NCBI RefSeq assembly: GCF_000308515.1
Contig: NZ_BAFV01000056.1
Coordinates: forward strand, 1 to 64,000
Length of the DNA stretch: 64,000 bases
DNA from: Nocardia carnea NBRC 14403
GTDB taxonomy: Bacteria; Actinomycetota; Actinomycetes; Mycobacteriales; Mycobacteriaceae
Direction: 5' to 3'
The position numbers and the translations under genes were made by a program. The notes below the pieces were generated by a model. That model did not search any database, was not told the DNA's origin, and was given only the letters and a program-made list of their open reading frames with translations. This document shows, in pieces, positions 10,552-18,591 of the stretch. Numbering within the stretch: the stretch's first letter is position 1; the number at the start of each line of letters is the position of its first letter.

Positions 10552-11058
10552 ATGACAGAAGCAGCCCGGCCCACCGATGCGGCCCCCACGGCCGAGAACG
10601 CCCGCTACGACGATCCCGACGCGCCGTGGAATCAGTACACCGAGAACGCTCCCGCGGTCTGGAACACCGAGGTGATCCGCGAATTCCGGGCGAACGGGGG
10701 GCGCGTCGGCGGCGCCTATGCCGATGCAACGCTGCTGCTGCTCACCACGACGGGTGCGAAAACCGGTAAGCGGCATGTGGTTCCGCTCGCCGCGCAGTAT
10801 CGCGGGAAAACCCTCTACATCAGTTCACTCGTCGACGACGGGTATCCATCCTGGTATCACAATGTGCAGGCGGATCCGGCGGTGATCGTGGAGTTGGGCG
10901 ATCACGTGCACCATGCCACCGCCCGGGTCCTCACCGGCGCCGGCTACGACGAATTCGCCGCCTGGGTGTTGGCGAACAATCCACTACTCGCCGATTTCCA
11001 GGCCACCACCGAACGTCCCATCCCCCTGGTGATCCTCACCCTGGCCGGCTCGCGCTGA
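10552..11058 (+). CDS. Nitroreductase-family deazaflavin (F420)-dependent oxidoreductase
   Basis: A 168-residue split-barrel protein of the Ddn/Rv3547-like family, which binds coenzyme F420. Diagnostic segments are LLLLTTTGAKTGKRHVVPL, PSWYHNVQADPAV and the central beta strand region with YISSLVDDG. The substrate is unknown; relatives reduce quinones or nitro compounds. The ATG at 10552 begins MTEAARPTDA; the longer reading from 10459 overlaps the preceding gene and is not supported. Its cofactor would be made by the fbiA/fbiB operon at 56.5-58.9 kb in this same window. It appears inserted relative to the M. tuberculosis order. Confidence 0.87.
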   Translation: MTEAARPTDAAPTAENARYDDPDAPWNQYTENAPAVWNTEVIREFRANGGRVGGAYADATLLLLTTTGAKTGKRHVVPLAAQYRGKTLYISSLVDDGYPSWYHNVQADPAVIVELGDHVHHATARVLTGAGYDEFAAWVLANNPLLADFQATTERPIPLVILTLAGSR

Positions 11059-11131
11059 CCGAGGTCCGATGTACGGGTGCCGTCATCGGCCCAGGACCGG
11101 CCCGCTGACCGCACCGGGCATCATGGTGCGT

Positions 11132-11731
11132 ATGCCCGGCTCCGAGAACGCCCGTGTGGTGCTGCTGCGCCACGGCGAGACCAGCTGGTCGGTACAGCAT
11201 CGCCATACCGGCCGCACCGATCTACCGCTGACCACGGCCGGTGAGCACCAGGCCACCGCGGCCGGTCCGGTCGTGGCCGGTTTGGGGCTGCGGGACCCGA
11301 TGATTCTGGTCAGTCCGCGCGCCCGCGCGCAGCGGACCGCCGAACTGGCCGGGCTGGCCGGCGCACGGATCGAACCGGACCTCGCCGAATGGGATTACGG
11401 CGACTACGAGGGCCGCACCACCCCCCAGATCCGTACCGGCGACCCCGGCTGGACCGTCTGGACCGGCGCGGTACCCGGCGGTGAGTCCGCGGCCGAGGTG
11501 AGCGTGCGGGCCGATCGTGTGCTCGCCGCCGCGACGGCCGCGCTCGGCGAGCGCGACGTGGTCCTGGTGGGGCATGGGCATTTCTCCCGCGCCCTGATTG
11601 CCCGCTGGCTCGGTTTCCCGGTCCGGGAGGGCCGCCGGTTCGCGCTCGCGACGGCAGCGGTCAGCGTCCTGGGCTACGAGCGCGACGAACCCACATTGTG
11701 GGCGCACAATCTGCAACCGGGCACTGTATGA
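11132..11731 (+). CDS. Histidine phosphatase family protein (Rv3214/Gpm2-like acid phosphatase)
   Basis: A 199-residue phosphatase of the phosphoglycerate mutase fold. The phospho-acceptor motif is LLRHGETSWS; the second His lies in LVGHGHFSRALI, and EWDYGDYEG is the conserved acidic segment. The M. tuberculosis counterpart acts as a broad acid phosphatase rather than a mutase. ATG 11132 (MPGSENARVV) gives the same N-terminal length as Rv3214; ATG 11123 and the 11069 reading are alternatives. The next start lies 77 bases downstream, so cotranscription is likely. The entC gene that follows it in M. tuberculosis is absent here. Confidence 0.88.
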   Translation: MPGSENARVVLLRHGETSWSVQHRHTGRTDLPLTTAGEHQATAAGPVVAGLGLRDPMILVSPRARAQRTAELAGLAGARIEPDLAEWDYGDYEGRTTPQIRTGDPGWTVWTGAVPGGESAAEVSVRADRVLAAATAALGERDVVLVGHGHFSRALIARWLGFPVREGRRFALATAAVSVLGYERDEPTLWAHNLQPGTV

Positions 11732-11807
11732 GACGGTCACCGGACGGGACGCCGACCTCGCCGCCTACTTCGCCATTCCTGCCGCTGACGTAACCGAAGG
11801 AGACTAC

Positions 11808-12314
11808 GTGTCCCACGCTGCCGACCCGGTGATCCGTCGTGCCGAACCCGGCGATGTCCCCGCACTCGTCGACCTGGTCTACGGCCTGGCCGAATACGAG
11901 AAGGCGCGGCACGAGTGCACGCTCACCGCCGAGCAGTTGCACACCGCACTGTTCGGCCCGCACCCTGCCGTCTTCGCCCATGTGGCACTCGTGGACGGCA
12001 CGGTCGCGGGATGCGCCATCTGGTTCCTGAACTTCTCCACCTGGGACGGCGTCCACGGGATCTATCTCGAAGACCTGTATGTCACTCCGGAGGCGCGCGG
12101 TACCGGGCTGGGCCGGGCATTGCTGGCCGCTCTCGCGCACGAAGCGCACTCCCACGGCTACACCCGGGTCAGCTGGTCGGTACTGACCTGGAACACGCCG
12201 TCGATCGGCTTCTACGAATCGCTGGGCGCCCAGGTCCAGGACGACTGGGTGGGCTACCGGCTCAGCGGTCCGGCCTTGGCCGCGCTCGCCGCGACTACCG
12301 GCTCGCACCGGTAA
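11808..12314 (+). CDS. GNAT family N-acetyltransferase
   Basis: A 168-residue acetyl-CoA-dependent N-acetyltransferase resembling the diamine acetyltransferase branch. It shows the Gcn5 core: IYLEDLYVTPEARGTGLGRALL (motif A with RGTGLG pyrophosphate loop), then SWSVLTWNTPSIGFYESLGA (motif B). The acceptor is unknown. GTG 11808 follows GAAGGAG at 6 bases, a strong Shine-Dalgarno that settles the start; the frame open from 11598 overlaps the phosphatase gene and is a shadow. It is convergent with the next gene. Confidence 0.9.
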   Translation: MSHAADPVIRRAEPGDVPALVDLVYGLAEYEKARHECTLTAEQLHTALFGPHPAVFAHVALVDGTVAGCAIWFLNFSTWDGVHGIYLEDLYVTPEARGTGLGRALLAALAHEAHSHGYTRVSWSVLTWNTPSIGFYESLGAQVQDDWVGYRLSGPALAALAATTGSHR

Positions 12315-12348
12315 CGGCCCGCGCCCGGCGATATCCGGGACGCGGCGC

Positions 12349-12765
12349 TCATTCCTCGTCCGTGACCCCGTACTCCTGGGCGGCCCAGCGCGAGGTGGGC
12401 GGAGCGAACAGCAGACCCAGCGCGCCCAGCGCCACCACACCGAGCAGGGTCCCGAACAGCGGCTGCCCCGAGCCGAACAGCAACGACCACACCACCGGCA
12501 GCAGCAACAGCTGGGTTATCACCGCGATGGCCCGCCCCCAGCGCTGTCCGAGCAGCAGGCCGATCCCGGAGGCGAGCACCGCACCGCCGAGGATCCCGAA
12601 CCACATCGCCGTACCGTAACCGCTGATCGCGTCCTCTTCGTGGCCCAGCAGCGCCCGCACCACGAGCACTACCGCCACGGTCACCGCGACGGCGCCTTCC
12701 AGTGTCACCAGCCCACCGGCGCCACGCACGGTCCCGGGCACACCAACGTCTTTTCGCTCGACCAC
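12349..12765 (-). CDS. Four-helix integral membrane protein (Rv3217c-like)
   Basis: A 138-residue hydrophobic protein with four predicted membrane segments, roughly residues 20-42, 52-72, 76-96 and 101-121. There is no recognisable catalytic motif. The GTG start at 12765 is supported by its position just after GGCGGG. It lies between the acetyltransferase and the lipid kinase, as Rv3217c does. Function unknown. Confidence 0.8.
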   Translation of the reverse strand: MVERKDVGVPGTVRGAGGLVTLEGAVAVTVAVVLVVRALLGHEEDAISGYGTAMWFGILGGAVLASGIGLLLGQRWGRAIAVITQLLLLPVVWSLLFGSGQPLFGTLLGVVALGALGLLFAPPTSRWAAQEYGVTDEE

Positions 12766-12868
12766 CCCGCCAGCTTAAGTTGTGTTTTCCCGATGCTCGC
12801 GGGCGCATGTTCGGCGCCGAGTCCGAGGCATTTGGACCCGTGTGCCGCGGGCGGGCCAGAATTACCTC

Positions 12869-13816
12869 ATGCGGACGTTGTTGATCGTCAACCCCAATGC
12901 GACCTCTACCACGGCGGCGACCCGTGACCTGCTCGCGCACGCCCTGGAGAGCCGAACGCAGCTGACCGTCGCGCATACCCAGCATCGTGGCCATGCCGCG
13001 GAATTGGCGCAGTGGGCGGCAACCAATGAGATGGATCTCATCGTGGTGCACGGCGGCGACGGGACGGTCAACGAGACGATCAACGGTTTCGTACCGTTGC
13101 CGCAGGTGGACGACGGCCAGGCGTGGCGGCCCCGGCTCGGCATCATTCCCGGTGGTTCGGCCAATGTGTTCGCGCGCGCATTGGATATCAAGCCCGATCC
13201 CGTAGCGGCGACCAATCAATTGATCGACCTTCTCAAAGCCGGTGACGGGGATCGCCGTATCGGGCTGGGTATCACCGATGACCGGTGGTTCTGTTTCAGC
13301 GCCGGGGTCGGTCTCGACGCGGAGGTGTGTGCCGCCATCGATTCGGCACGCGCCAAAGGACGATCGGCGACTCCGGCGCGCTATGTCCGCACCACAGTGG
13401 CGCAGTTCTTCCGCACGAAACGGGCGCAACCGGAAGTTACCGTGCACGTTCCGGGGCGCGAGCCTGTTTCGGGCGTGCATTACGCATTCGTCACCAACAC
13501 CAGTCCGTGGACGTATCTGAATGCGACACCGGTATGTACCAATCCCGGTACCAGGTTCGAATCGGGTCTCGGTGTGTTCGCCGTGCGAACCATGGCATTA
13601 CTGCCTACACTTCGGCTGGCGACGCAACTGTTGTCGCCACACTCCGAGCCGAAGTCGCGGAAGCTATTTCGTGACGACGACGTCCCGTCGGTGCGCATAT
13701 CGAGTGCCGAGCCGATCGGCCTGCAAATCGACGGCGACTTCATCGGCAGGCGCGACGTGGTGGATTTCACCGCTGTGCCGGATGTCCTCGATGTGGTCGC
13801 TCCACGGCCGGTATGA
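12869..13816 (+). CDS. Diacylglycerol/lipid kinase family protein (Rv3218-like)
   Basis: A 315-residue lipid kinase with the DAGK catalytic domain. The nucleotide/Mg loop is HGGDGTVNETING, and IIPGGSANVFARAL is the second glycine-rich motif. The C-terminal domain includes PIGLQIDGDFI, typical of the YegS/DgkB group. It would phosphorylate a diacylglycerol- or sphingosine-like lipid at the membrane. The ATG at 12869 (MRTLLIVNPNA) has no Shine-Dalgarno, but CAGAAT ends 6 bases before it, consistent with a leaderless transcript. The reading from 12782 adds 29 non-conserved residues. Confidence 0.9.
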   Translation: MRTLLIVNPNATSTTAATRDLLAHALESRTQLTVAHTQHRGHAAELAQWAATNEMDLIVVHGGDGTVNETINGFVPLPQVDDGQAWRPRLGIIPGGSANVFARALDIKPDPVAATNQLIDLLKAGDGDRRIGLGITDDRWFCFSAGVGLDAEVCAAIDSARAKGRSATPARYVRTTVAQFFRTKRAQPEVTVHVPGREPVSGVHYAFVTNTSPWTYLNATPVCTNPGTRFESGLGVFAVRTMALLPTLRLATQLLSPHSEPKSRKLFRDDDVPSVRISSAEPIGLQIDGDFIGRRDVVDFTAVPDVLDVVAPRPV

Positions 13817-13961
13817 CGTGGCGCATCCGGGAAATAAATCCCGTTTGTGCTGCGGAAACCGGCGTAGGCGAGTAAAAAGGACTGCGGCAGGTCTCCTCGT
13901 GGGGCCTTCAGTGCGTGAGCTTCCCCACGGTGCGTCGGATACCTATTGACATCTACGGTGT

Positions 13962-13979
13962 TCGTGAAAGCATTCACAA
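13962..13979. promoter_or_regulatory. CRP-type (cAMP receptor) binding site upstream of whiB1
   Basis: The sequence tcGTGAaagcatTCACaa is a perfect GTGA-N6-TCAC dyad. It matches the CRP/Rv3676 consensus, and whiB1 is a known direct target of that regulator in M. tuberculosis. The site lies about 90 bases before the whiB1 ATG. The TTGACA at 13946-13951 may belong to an upstream promoter. Confidence 0.7.
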
Positions 13980-14067
13980 GCAACCGTGCGGAAACATTCA
14001 GTTCGCACAAGTGAACGATCCAGCAACCGATCGGCGCCCTGTGGCGCCCTACAAAGGAGCAGAAGGA

Positions 14068-14322
14068 ATGGACTGGCGCCATAAGGCCATCTGTCGCGAT
14101 GAGGACCCTGAACTGTTTTTCCCGGTGGGCAACAGTGGTCCTGCGCTCGCGCAGATTGCCGATGCCAAGCTGGTCTGCGCCCGCTGCCCCGTTACCGCCG
14201 AATGCCTGTCCTGGGCTCTGGGTTCCGGGCAGGACGCCGGTGTATGGGGCGGTATGAGCGAAGACGAGCGGCGCGCGCTCAAGCGTCGCAATGCGCGCAC
14301 CCGCACTCGTACGGCTGTCTGA
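14068..14322 (+). CDS. whiB1: Transcriptional regulator WhiB1
   Basis: An 84-residue iron-sulfur regulator. Four cysteines, C9, C37, C40 and C46, have the C-xn-C-x2-C-x5-C spacing that binds a [4Fe-4S] cluster; GVWGG at 58-62 is the signature turn, followed by an Arg/Lys-rich DNA-binding tail. In mycobacteria WhiB1 is essential, reacts with nitric oxide and binds the housekeeping sigma factor. The ATG at 14068 follows AAAGGAG and AAGGA. A CRP-type site lies upstream in the long 250-base leader region 13817-14067, and a terminator follows at 14380. Confidence 0.97.
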   Translation: MDWRHKAICRDEDPELFFPVGNSGPALAQIADAKLVCARCPVTAECLSWALGSGQDAGVWGGMSEDERRALKRRNARTRTRTAV

Positions 14323-14379
14323 GAACGCGGGGAAGCGACTACCGGACCATTCCCAGCCCGGCCCGGGGAGTCGTGGATT

Positions 14380-14414
14380 GCCCGGCACCAGTGAATCTGG
14401 TGCCGGGCCGTACT
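14380..14414 (+). terminator. Terminator after whiB1
   Basis: Perfect 12-base arms GCCCGGCACCAG (14380-14391) and CTGGTGCCGGGC (14397-14408) enclose a 5-base loop. The stem is followed by a T-rich stretch (TACTTTATT). It sits 57 bases after the whiB1 stop. Confidence 0.85.
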
Positions 14415-14542
14415 TTATTCAGAGCCGCCGGCCGGGGAACAATCCGCAATTTGCCGGAAAGACACCCGAGAAATAACCGGCGTTTCAGACCATGGCCGAT
14501 CAGCGGTATGCATAATTGAAACCGGCGAGTTTCCGTCGGGTA

Positions 14543-16057
14543 TCAGCGTGCCGCCCGACGCCCCAACGGCACCCGCAGTACCGCATCCGTTCCGATATCG
14601 GTACCCGGGTGTAATCCGATGGATCCGCCCAGTTCCGCGGTGACCAGGGTGCGCACGATCTGCAGTCCCAGACTGTCCGACGACTCCAGGCTGAAATCGG
14701 CCGGCAGCCCGCGTCCGTCATCGCTGATGATCACATCCAGCCAGCGCGCCGAACGTTCCGCACGAATGGTCACCGTCCCGTTCTGGCCGCCGTCGAAGGC
14801 ATGTTCGATGGCGTTCTGCACGAGTTCGGTCAGCACCATCACCAGCGGTGTGGCGCGTTCGGCCGAGAAAACTCCCAGCGAACCCGCCCGGCGCACGGTG
14901 ATCCGGGCGGTGTGCACGGTCGCGACATCGGCCATGATCGGCAGCAACCGGTCCACGACCTCGTCCAGATCGACCTCCTCGTCCACCGACATGGACAGCA
15001 TCTCGTGTACCGAGGCGATGGAGGTGACCCGCCGCACCGATTCGGTGAGCGCCACCCGCGCCTCGTCGTTCTCGGTACGCCGCGCCTGCAACCGCAGCAG
15101 CGCCGCCACCGTCTGCAGGTTGTTCTTCACCCGGTGATGGATTTCCCGGATGGTGGCATCCTTGCTGAGCAGCGCGCGGTCACGCCGTTTGACCTCGGTG
15201 ACATCCCGCACCAGCACCGCGGCCCCGGCCAGCTCACCGTGCGGGCGCAGCACCAGGGTGCGCAACAGTACGGTCGCCCCACGTGCCTCGACCTCCATCC
15301 GCCTCCCCGTGCGTCCGGCGAGCGCGGCCTGGATATCGCCCACTACTTCCTGCGCGTCGAACGGGTCGGTGATCAGTGATCGGGTGGTGGTCGCCAGATC
15401 CTGCCCCGCCAGATCGGCCTGTAAACCCATGCGGTGGTACGCCGACAGGGCGTTCGGGCTGGCATAGGTGACGATGCCGTCGGTATCGAGGCGGATGAAC
15501 CCGTCCCCGGCCCGCGGGCTGGAATGGGTGGCAGCACGGTCTTCGGTGGTCGGAAAGGTCCCGTCGGCCATCATCTGGCACAGATCATCGGCACAGGCGA
15601 CATAGGCGATCTCCAGGCCGCTGCGCACCCGGGAACGCTGCCGGTCGGTATCGCGGCTCAGCACCGCGATGACATCGTCACCGCAACGCACCGGGATCGC
15701 CTCGCGGATCGCCTGCACCGGGTACGGGTGATACACCCCCGTCGCTTCCCCTTCGGTATCCGTACGCACGATCTCCCCACTGATCAGCGCATCGAAAACC
15801 TGCGAGTGATCCGCGCGGCGCGCCACCGAGCCGACCAGGTCCCCCAGGTGGACGGTCGGCGCGGTTGTGGGCCGGCACTGCGCGACGCACACTATATCGG
15901 CGCCATCCTGGACGGGCCCCGCCCCGACCCACAGCAGCAGATCGGCGAACGACAGGTCGGCGAGCAACTGCCAGTCCCCCACGACGCGCTGCAGATGATC
16001 CACCGCCACCCCGGGGAGATCGGTGTGTTCGGCCAGCAGATCACTCAGTGTCGACAT
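14543..16057 (-). CDS. pdtaS: Sensor histidine kinase PdtaS (Rv3220c-like)
   Basis: A cytosolic two-component kinase of 504 residues. An N-terminal GAF-like domain (about 1-165) and a PAS domain (about 185-290) precede a HisKA_2 dimerisation segment with the phospho-acceptor in EIHHRVKNNLQ (His307/308), then an HATPase domain with NAIEHAF and DDGRGLP. In M. tuberculosis PdtaS phosphorylates the RNA-binding antiterminator PdtaR and responds to Cu/NO and ribosome stress. ATG 16057 (MSTLSDLLAEH) matches the known N-terminus; CAGAAT ends 6 bases before it and no Shine-Dalgarno is present. The frame open to 16708 is an upstream extension without homology. Confidence 0.93.
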   Translation of the reverse strand: MSTLSDLLAEHTDLPGVAVDHLQRVVGDWQLLADLSFADLLLWVGAGPVQDGADIVCVAQCRPTTAPTVHLGDLVGSVARRADHSQVFDALISGEIVRTDTEGEATGVYHPYPVQAIREAIPVRCGDDVIAVLSRDTDRQRSRVRSGLEIAYVACADDLCQMMADGTFPTTEDRAATHSSPRAGDGFIRLDTDGIVTYASPNALSAYHRMGLQADLAGQDLATTTRSLITDPFDAQEVVGDIQAALAGRTGRRMEVEARGATVLLRTLVLRPHGELAGAAVLVRDVTEVKRRDRALLSKDATIREIHHRVKNNLQTVAALLRLQARRTENDEARVALTESVRRVTSIASVHEMLSMSVDEEVDLDEVVDRLLPIMADVATVHTARITVRRAGSLGVFSAERATPLVMVLTELVQNAIEHAFDGGQNGTVTIRAERSARWLDVIISDDGRGLPADFSLESSDSLGLQIVRTLVTAELGGSIGLHPGTDIGTDAVLRVPLGRRAAR

Positions 16058-16324
16058 GAGCCAATTCTGGCGTGCCCGCCGCGTACGGAGTTGCGGCCCC
16101 CGCCGATCCACTCCGTCACGGCTGCCATCGGTGAATTTGCCCGCGCGATGGGCGACCGATGTCTCATGCGATGGATGGACCGTCATTCGATCGGGAGAGC
16201 CTGCCCGGTGATCCGGAGGCGGCACCCGGCGGTGATGAGGAACTGGACGGTCATGGACGCGGCGGCGCAGCCGAACCCGCAACGCGCGAGCAACCGCGGA
16301 CCGCTCCCCGTCTCTGCGGTGGCG

Positions 16325-16861
16325 CGGTGCGGCAAGATCACTTACGCCTGCATACCGTTCGAACGCATCGACTGGTCCCCGTTCGACTTCCTCGCCATCG
16401 AACTCATCCGCTCCGCCGAAGTCGCCGACCAGTTCCGGGCGGGCGTCCGCGGCCTCGTCGCGCAGGGAAAACCGGTGGCCGTCACCGGCTCCGGCACAGC
16501 CACCTGGCGCGGTGCCGGTGAGGTGGCGCCGCGGAGTATGGAAATCGTCGAATACGACGAATACGGCGACCCCGTCCGCCTGACCGGGGACTACGTCCGA
16601 GACGAGGCCGGCCAGGCGGCCTACCTGCGTGAACTTTTGGATATCTTCGATTCCGAAGGCGTCGACAGCACCTTCGTATTCCTCTTCGCGCTGTACAACT
16701 ATCCCCACCGCACGACCGGCGACCCGCGCGACGACCTCGACCTCGCCGGCCTGGGCATCGTCAAGGTCCTACCGGACAGTCGAGGCCGGACCTACCCGGA
16801 TATGCCCTGGGAACCCAAGGAGGCCTTCGCCGCGGTCGCCGGGCACTACCGCGACGTATAG
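16325..16861 (+). pseudogene. 5'-truncated TIM-barrel gene ('abortive infection protein'-type)
   Basis: This frame encodes about 178 residues that resemble only the C-terminal half of a ~400-residue actinobacterial glycosidase-fold family usually labelled 'abortive infection protein'. Recognisable segments include KITYACIPFERIDWSPFDF, RSAEVADQFRAGVRGLVAQG and the terminal TYPDMPWEPKEAF. The N-terminal half of the barrel is missing: upstream DNA codes for nothing similar in any frame before the pdtaS start. The segment PVAVTGSGTATWRG replaces the family's expected PVAITEFG-type strand, so a catalytic-looking Glu is lost. No ribosome site precedes it. It is best read as a decaying remnant; the family comparison is from memory. 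Confidence 0.6.
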
Positions 16862-16881
16862 CCCCCCGGCACCGGGTGAAA

Positions 16882-17097
16882 TCAATCGATCACGGCGATC
16901 AGGTCGCCCGCCTGGAGGACCTGGCCGGGTTCGACGGCGACGGAGGCAACCGAACCACCGACCTCGGCGAGCACCGGAATCTCCATCTTCATGGATTCCA
17001 ACAGCACCAGTGTCTGGTCCGTGGCGACCCGGTCGCCTACCGTGACCTCGACGGTGAGCACCGTGGACACCATTTCCGCCCGCACTTCTTCGGCCAT
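16882..17097 (-). CDS. Biotin/lipoyl-attachment domain protein (TB7.3/Rv3221c-like)
   Basis: A free-standing 71-residue biotinyl domain. The biotinylation motif ESMKM is intact, inside the usual beta-hairpin; the second half (SVASVAVEPGQVLQAGDLI) gives the matching hammerhead strand. M. tuberculosis TB7.3 is a biotinylated antigen of unclear enzymatic partner. The ATG at 17097 follows GAGGTG at about 4 bases. The reading to 17172 adds unrelated residues. It lies upstream of pdtaS in the same orientation, separated by the decayed TIM-barrel gene. Confidence 0.93.
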   Translation of the reverse strand: MAEEVRAEMVSTVLTVEVTVGDRVATDQTLVLLESMKMEIPVLAEVGGSVASVAVEPGQVLQAGDLIAVID

Positions 17098-17244
17098 GAC
17101 ACCTCGTTCGTCCGCTTCGTTCCGGTATCGGGTTACGTGCCCCGATGTACCGCCGTCGGTACAGCCAATCACACGTGAAACAATGGCCGGGATCAGTATC
17201 TACTCCCCGCAGTCGCGGGAAATGTCCCCAGGAGGGAGCTACCT

Positions 17245-17319
17245 ATGGGTAAGCGTGGCCGCAAGAAGCGCAGCCGTAAGGGCAACGCCGCCAATCACGG
17301 CAAACGTCCCAACGCCTGA
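17245..17319 (+). CDS. Small ribosomal protein bL37
   Basis: A 24-codon gene for a strongly basic peptide starting MGKRGRKKRSRKG and ending NHGKRPNA. It closely resembles the mycobacterial 50S protein bL37, which was found by cryo-EM of M. smegmatis ribosomes near the peptidyl-transferase region of 23S rRNA. The Shine-Dalgarno AGGAGG lies 9 bases before the ATG, and a terminator follows at 17346. The gene is so short that automatic callers commonly miss it. The location between the biotinyl protein and rshA is conserved, as far as I recall. Confidence 0.88.
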   Translation: MGKRGRKKRSRKGNAANHGKRPNA

Positions 17320-17345
17320 GCCGCCGGCACAGGTACGGAATGTAG

Positions 17346-17378
17346 GAAAACCCGCACTCCCGAGGAGTGCGGGTTTTC
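17346..17378. terminator. Bidirectional terminator between bL37 and rshA
   Basis: Fifteen-base arms, GAAAACCCGCACTCC and GGAGTGCGGGTTTTC, enclose a CGA loop. There is an A-run on one side and a T-run on the other, so both strands get a U-tailed hairpin. Both flanking genes end toward it. Confidence 0.92.
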
Positions 17379-17397
17379 TCGTGGACGGGGCCTCGGC

Positions 17398-17688
17398 CTA
17401 TTCGGCGGGAGTCTCCTCGGTGGTGATCGTCACCGAGCGGCTGCGGATCTCCACCATCAGGCGCTCACGCAGCGAATCCGGGGCCTTGTCGCCGCCGCAT
17501 TTGCGGCTGAGCAGGCTCTTGATCTTCTCTTCGATACCGTAGGCCTCGATACAGGGCGCGCAGTGGTCCATATGGTGCTGCAGCCGTTCGCGGGTGCGGT
17601 CGTCACACTCACCATCGAGCATCAACCAGACATCGGCCAGTACCGCCGTGCAGTCGAGCTCCATATCGGGATCGTGCTCGGTGCTCAC
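17398..17688 (-). CDS. rshA: Mycothiol-system anti-sigma factor RshA/RsrA
   Basis: A 96-residue zinc-associated anti-sigma (ZAS) factor that holds SigH inactive and releases it on disulfide stress. The motif H39-x3-C43-x2-C46 (HMDHCAPC) binds zinc; C13 and C28 are additional cysteines in positions expected for the redox switch. The GTG start at 17688 overlaps the sigH stop by four bases (GTGA), so the two are translationally coupled, keeping sigma and anti-sigma in balance. It ends toward the terminator shared with bL37. Confidence 0.95.
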   Translation of the reverse strand: MSTEHDPDMELDCTAVLADVWLMLDGECDDRTRERLQHHMDHCAPCIEAYGIEEKIKSLLSRKCGGDKAPDSLRERLMVEIRSRSVTITTEETPAE

Positions 17689-18470
17689 TGCTTGACCTCC
17701 TGGCGCACCTCGGTGGACTCGGCGGTGCGGTTGAACCCGCGTTCACGCGCAACATCGCCGAGTAGACCCTTCAGCTGTTTCCGGCCGCGGTGCAGCCGGG
17801 ACATCACCGTACCGATAGGTGTGCCCATGATGTCGGCGATTTCCTTGTACGGGAAACCTTCGACATCGGCGTAGTACACCGCCATCCGGAATTCCTCCGG
17901 TAGCTGGATGAGGGCAGCTTTGATGTCGTCGTCCGGGAGCGCGTCGAGGGCCTCGACCTCCGCCGAACGCAGACCGGTCGAACTGTGCTCCGCGGTGGCC
18001 GCGAGCTGCCAGTCGGTGATTTCGTCGGTCGGATACTGCGCGGGCTGGCGCTGTTTCTTCCGGTAGGAATTGATGTAGGTGTTGGTGAGGATCCGGTACA
18101 ACCAGGCCCGCAGGTTGGTGCCTTCTTTGAAGGATTTGAAACCGGCATAGGCCTTGACATAGGTCTCCTGGACCAAGTCCTCGGCATCGGCGGGGTTACG
18201 CGTCATCCGCAGCGCGGCACCGTAGAGCTGGTCCAGCATGGGTAGCGCGTCCCGCTCGAACCGCCGGTCCAGTTCGGCGCCGGTTTCCGGCTGTTCGGCA
18301 GGCCGCTCGTCGGCGCCGGTTCCGGTCGCCACGTCGTCCTCGCTCGTCACACGTGTCCCTTCGATAGGTTCACCAGCCAAATCTACCGGGAGTGTGAAGT
18401 CGGAGAAGAACCGCGTGCGCGCCGGGGCCGGATCCGCAGTCATCGGGCGTTGTTCGACAAGAACGGGCAC
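17685..18470 (-). CDS. sigH: ECF RNA polymerase sigma factor SigH/SigR
   Basis: A 261-residue ECF sigma factor for oxidative and heat stress. Region 2 contains LYGAALRMTRNPADAEDLVQ and AWLYRILTNTYINSYRK; region 4 contains LPEEFRMAVYYADVEGFPYK and the helix-turn-helix GTPIGTVMSRLHRGRKQL. An N-terminal extension of ~65 residues precedes region 2, longer than many ECF factors but usual for this group. The GTG at 18470 follows GAAGGAG at 5 bases. A SigH-type promoter on the same strand lies about 75 bases upstream, so autoregulation is expected. Confidence 0.95.
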   Translation of the reverse strand: MPVLVEQRPMTADPAPARTRFFSDFTLPVDLAGEPIEGTRVTSEDDVATGTGADERPAEQPETGAELDRRFERDALPMLDQLYGAALRMTRNPADAEDLVQETYVKAYAGFKSFKEGTNLRAWLYRILTNTYINSYRKKQRQPAQYPTDEITDWQLAATAEHSSTGLRSAEVEALDALPDDDIKAALIQLPEEFRMAVYYADVEGFPYKEIADIMGTPIGTVMSRLHRGRKQLKGLLGDVARERGFNRTAESTEVRQEVKQ

Positions 18471-18545
18471 CGTCGCTCCTTCGCTCTAACGGGTTGGGCA
18501 CCGGTGGCCGGGAAGGCCCGCCCGATGCGCTGTATCTGCCGCGTA

Positions 18546-18573
18546 CAACCCGCACCGGTCGCCAAGTGTTCCC
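18546..18573 (-). promoter_or_regulatory. SigH-type autoregulatory promoter of sigH
   Basis: Reading on the minus strand, GGGAACA is followed by GGTTG; the core GGAA and GTT are separated by 19 bases, which fits the SigH/SigR consensus (GGAA-N18-20-GTT). It points at sigH, whose start is 76 bases further on. Confidence 0.82.
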
Positions 18574-18591
18574 GGGGTTAAGGTGCTGGCC

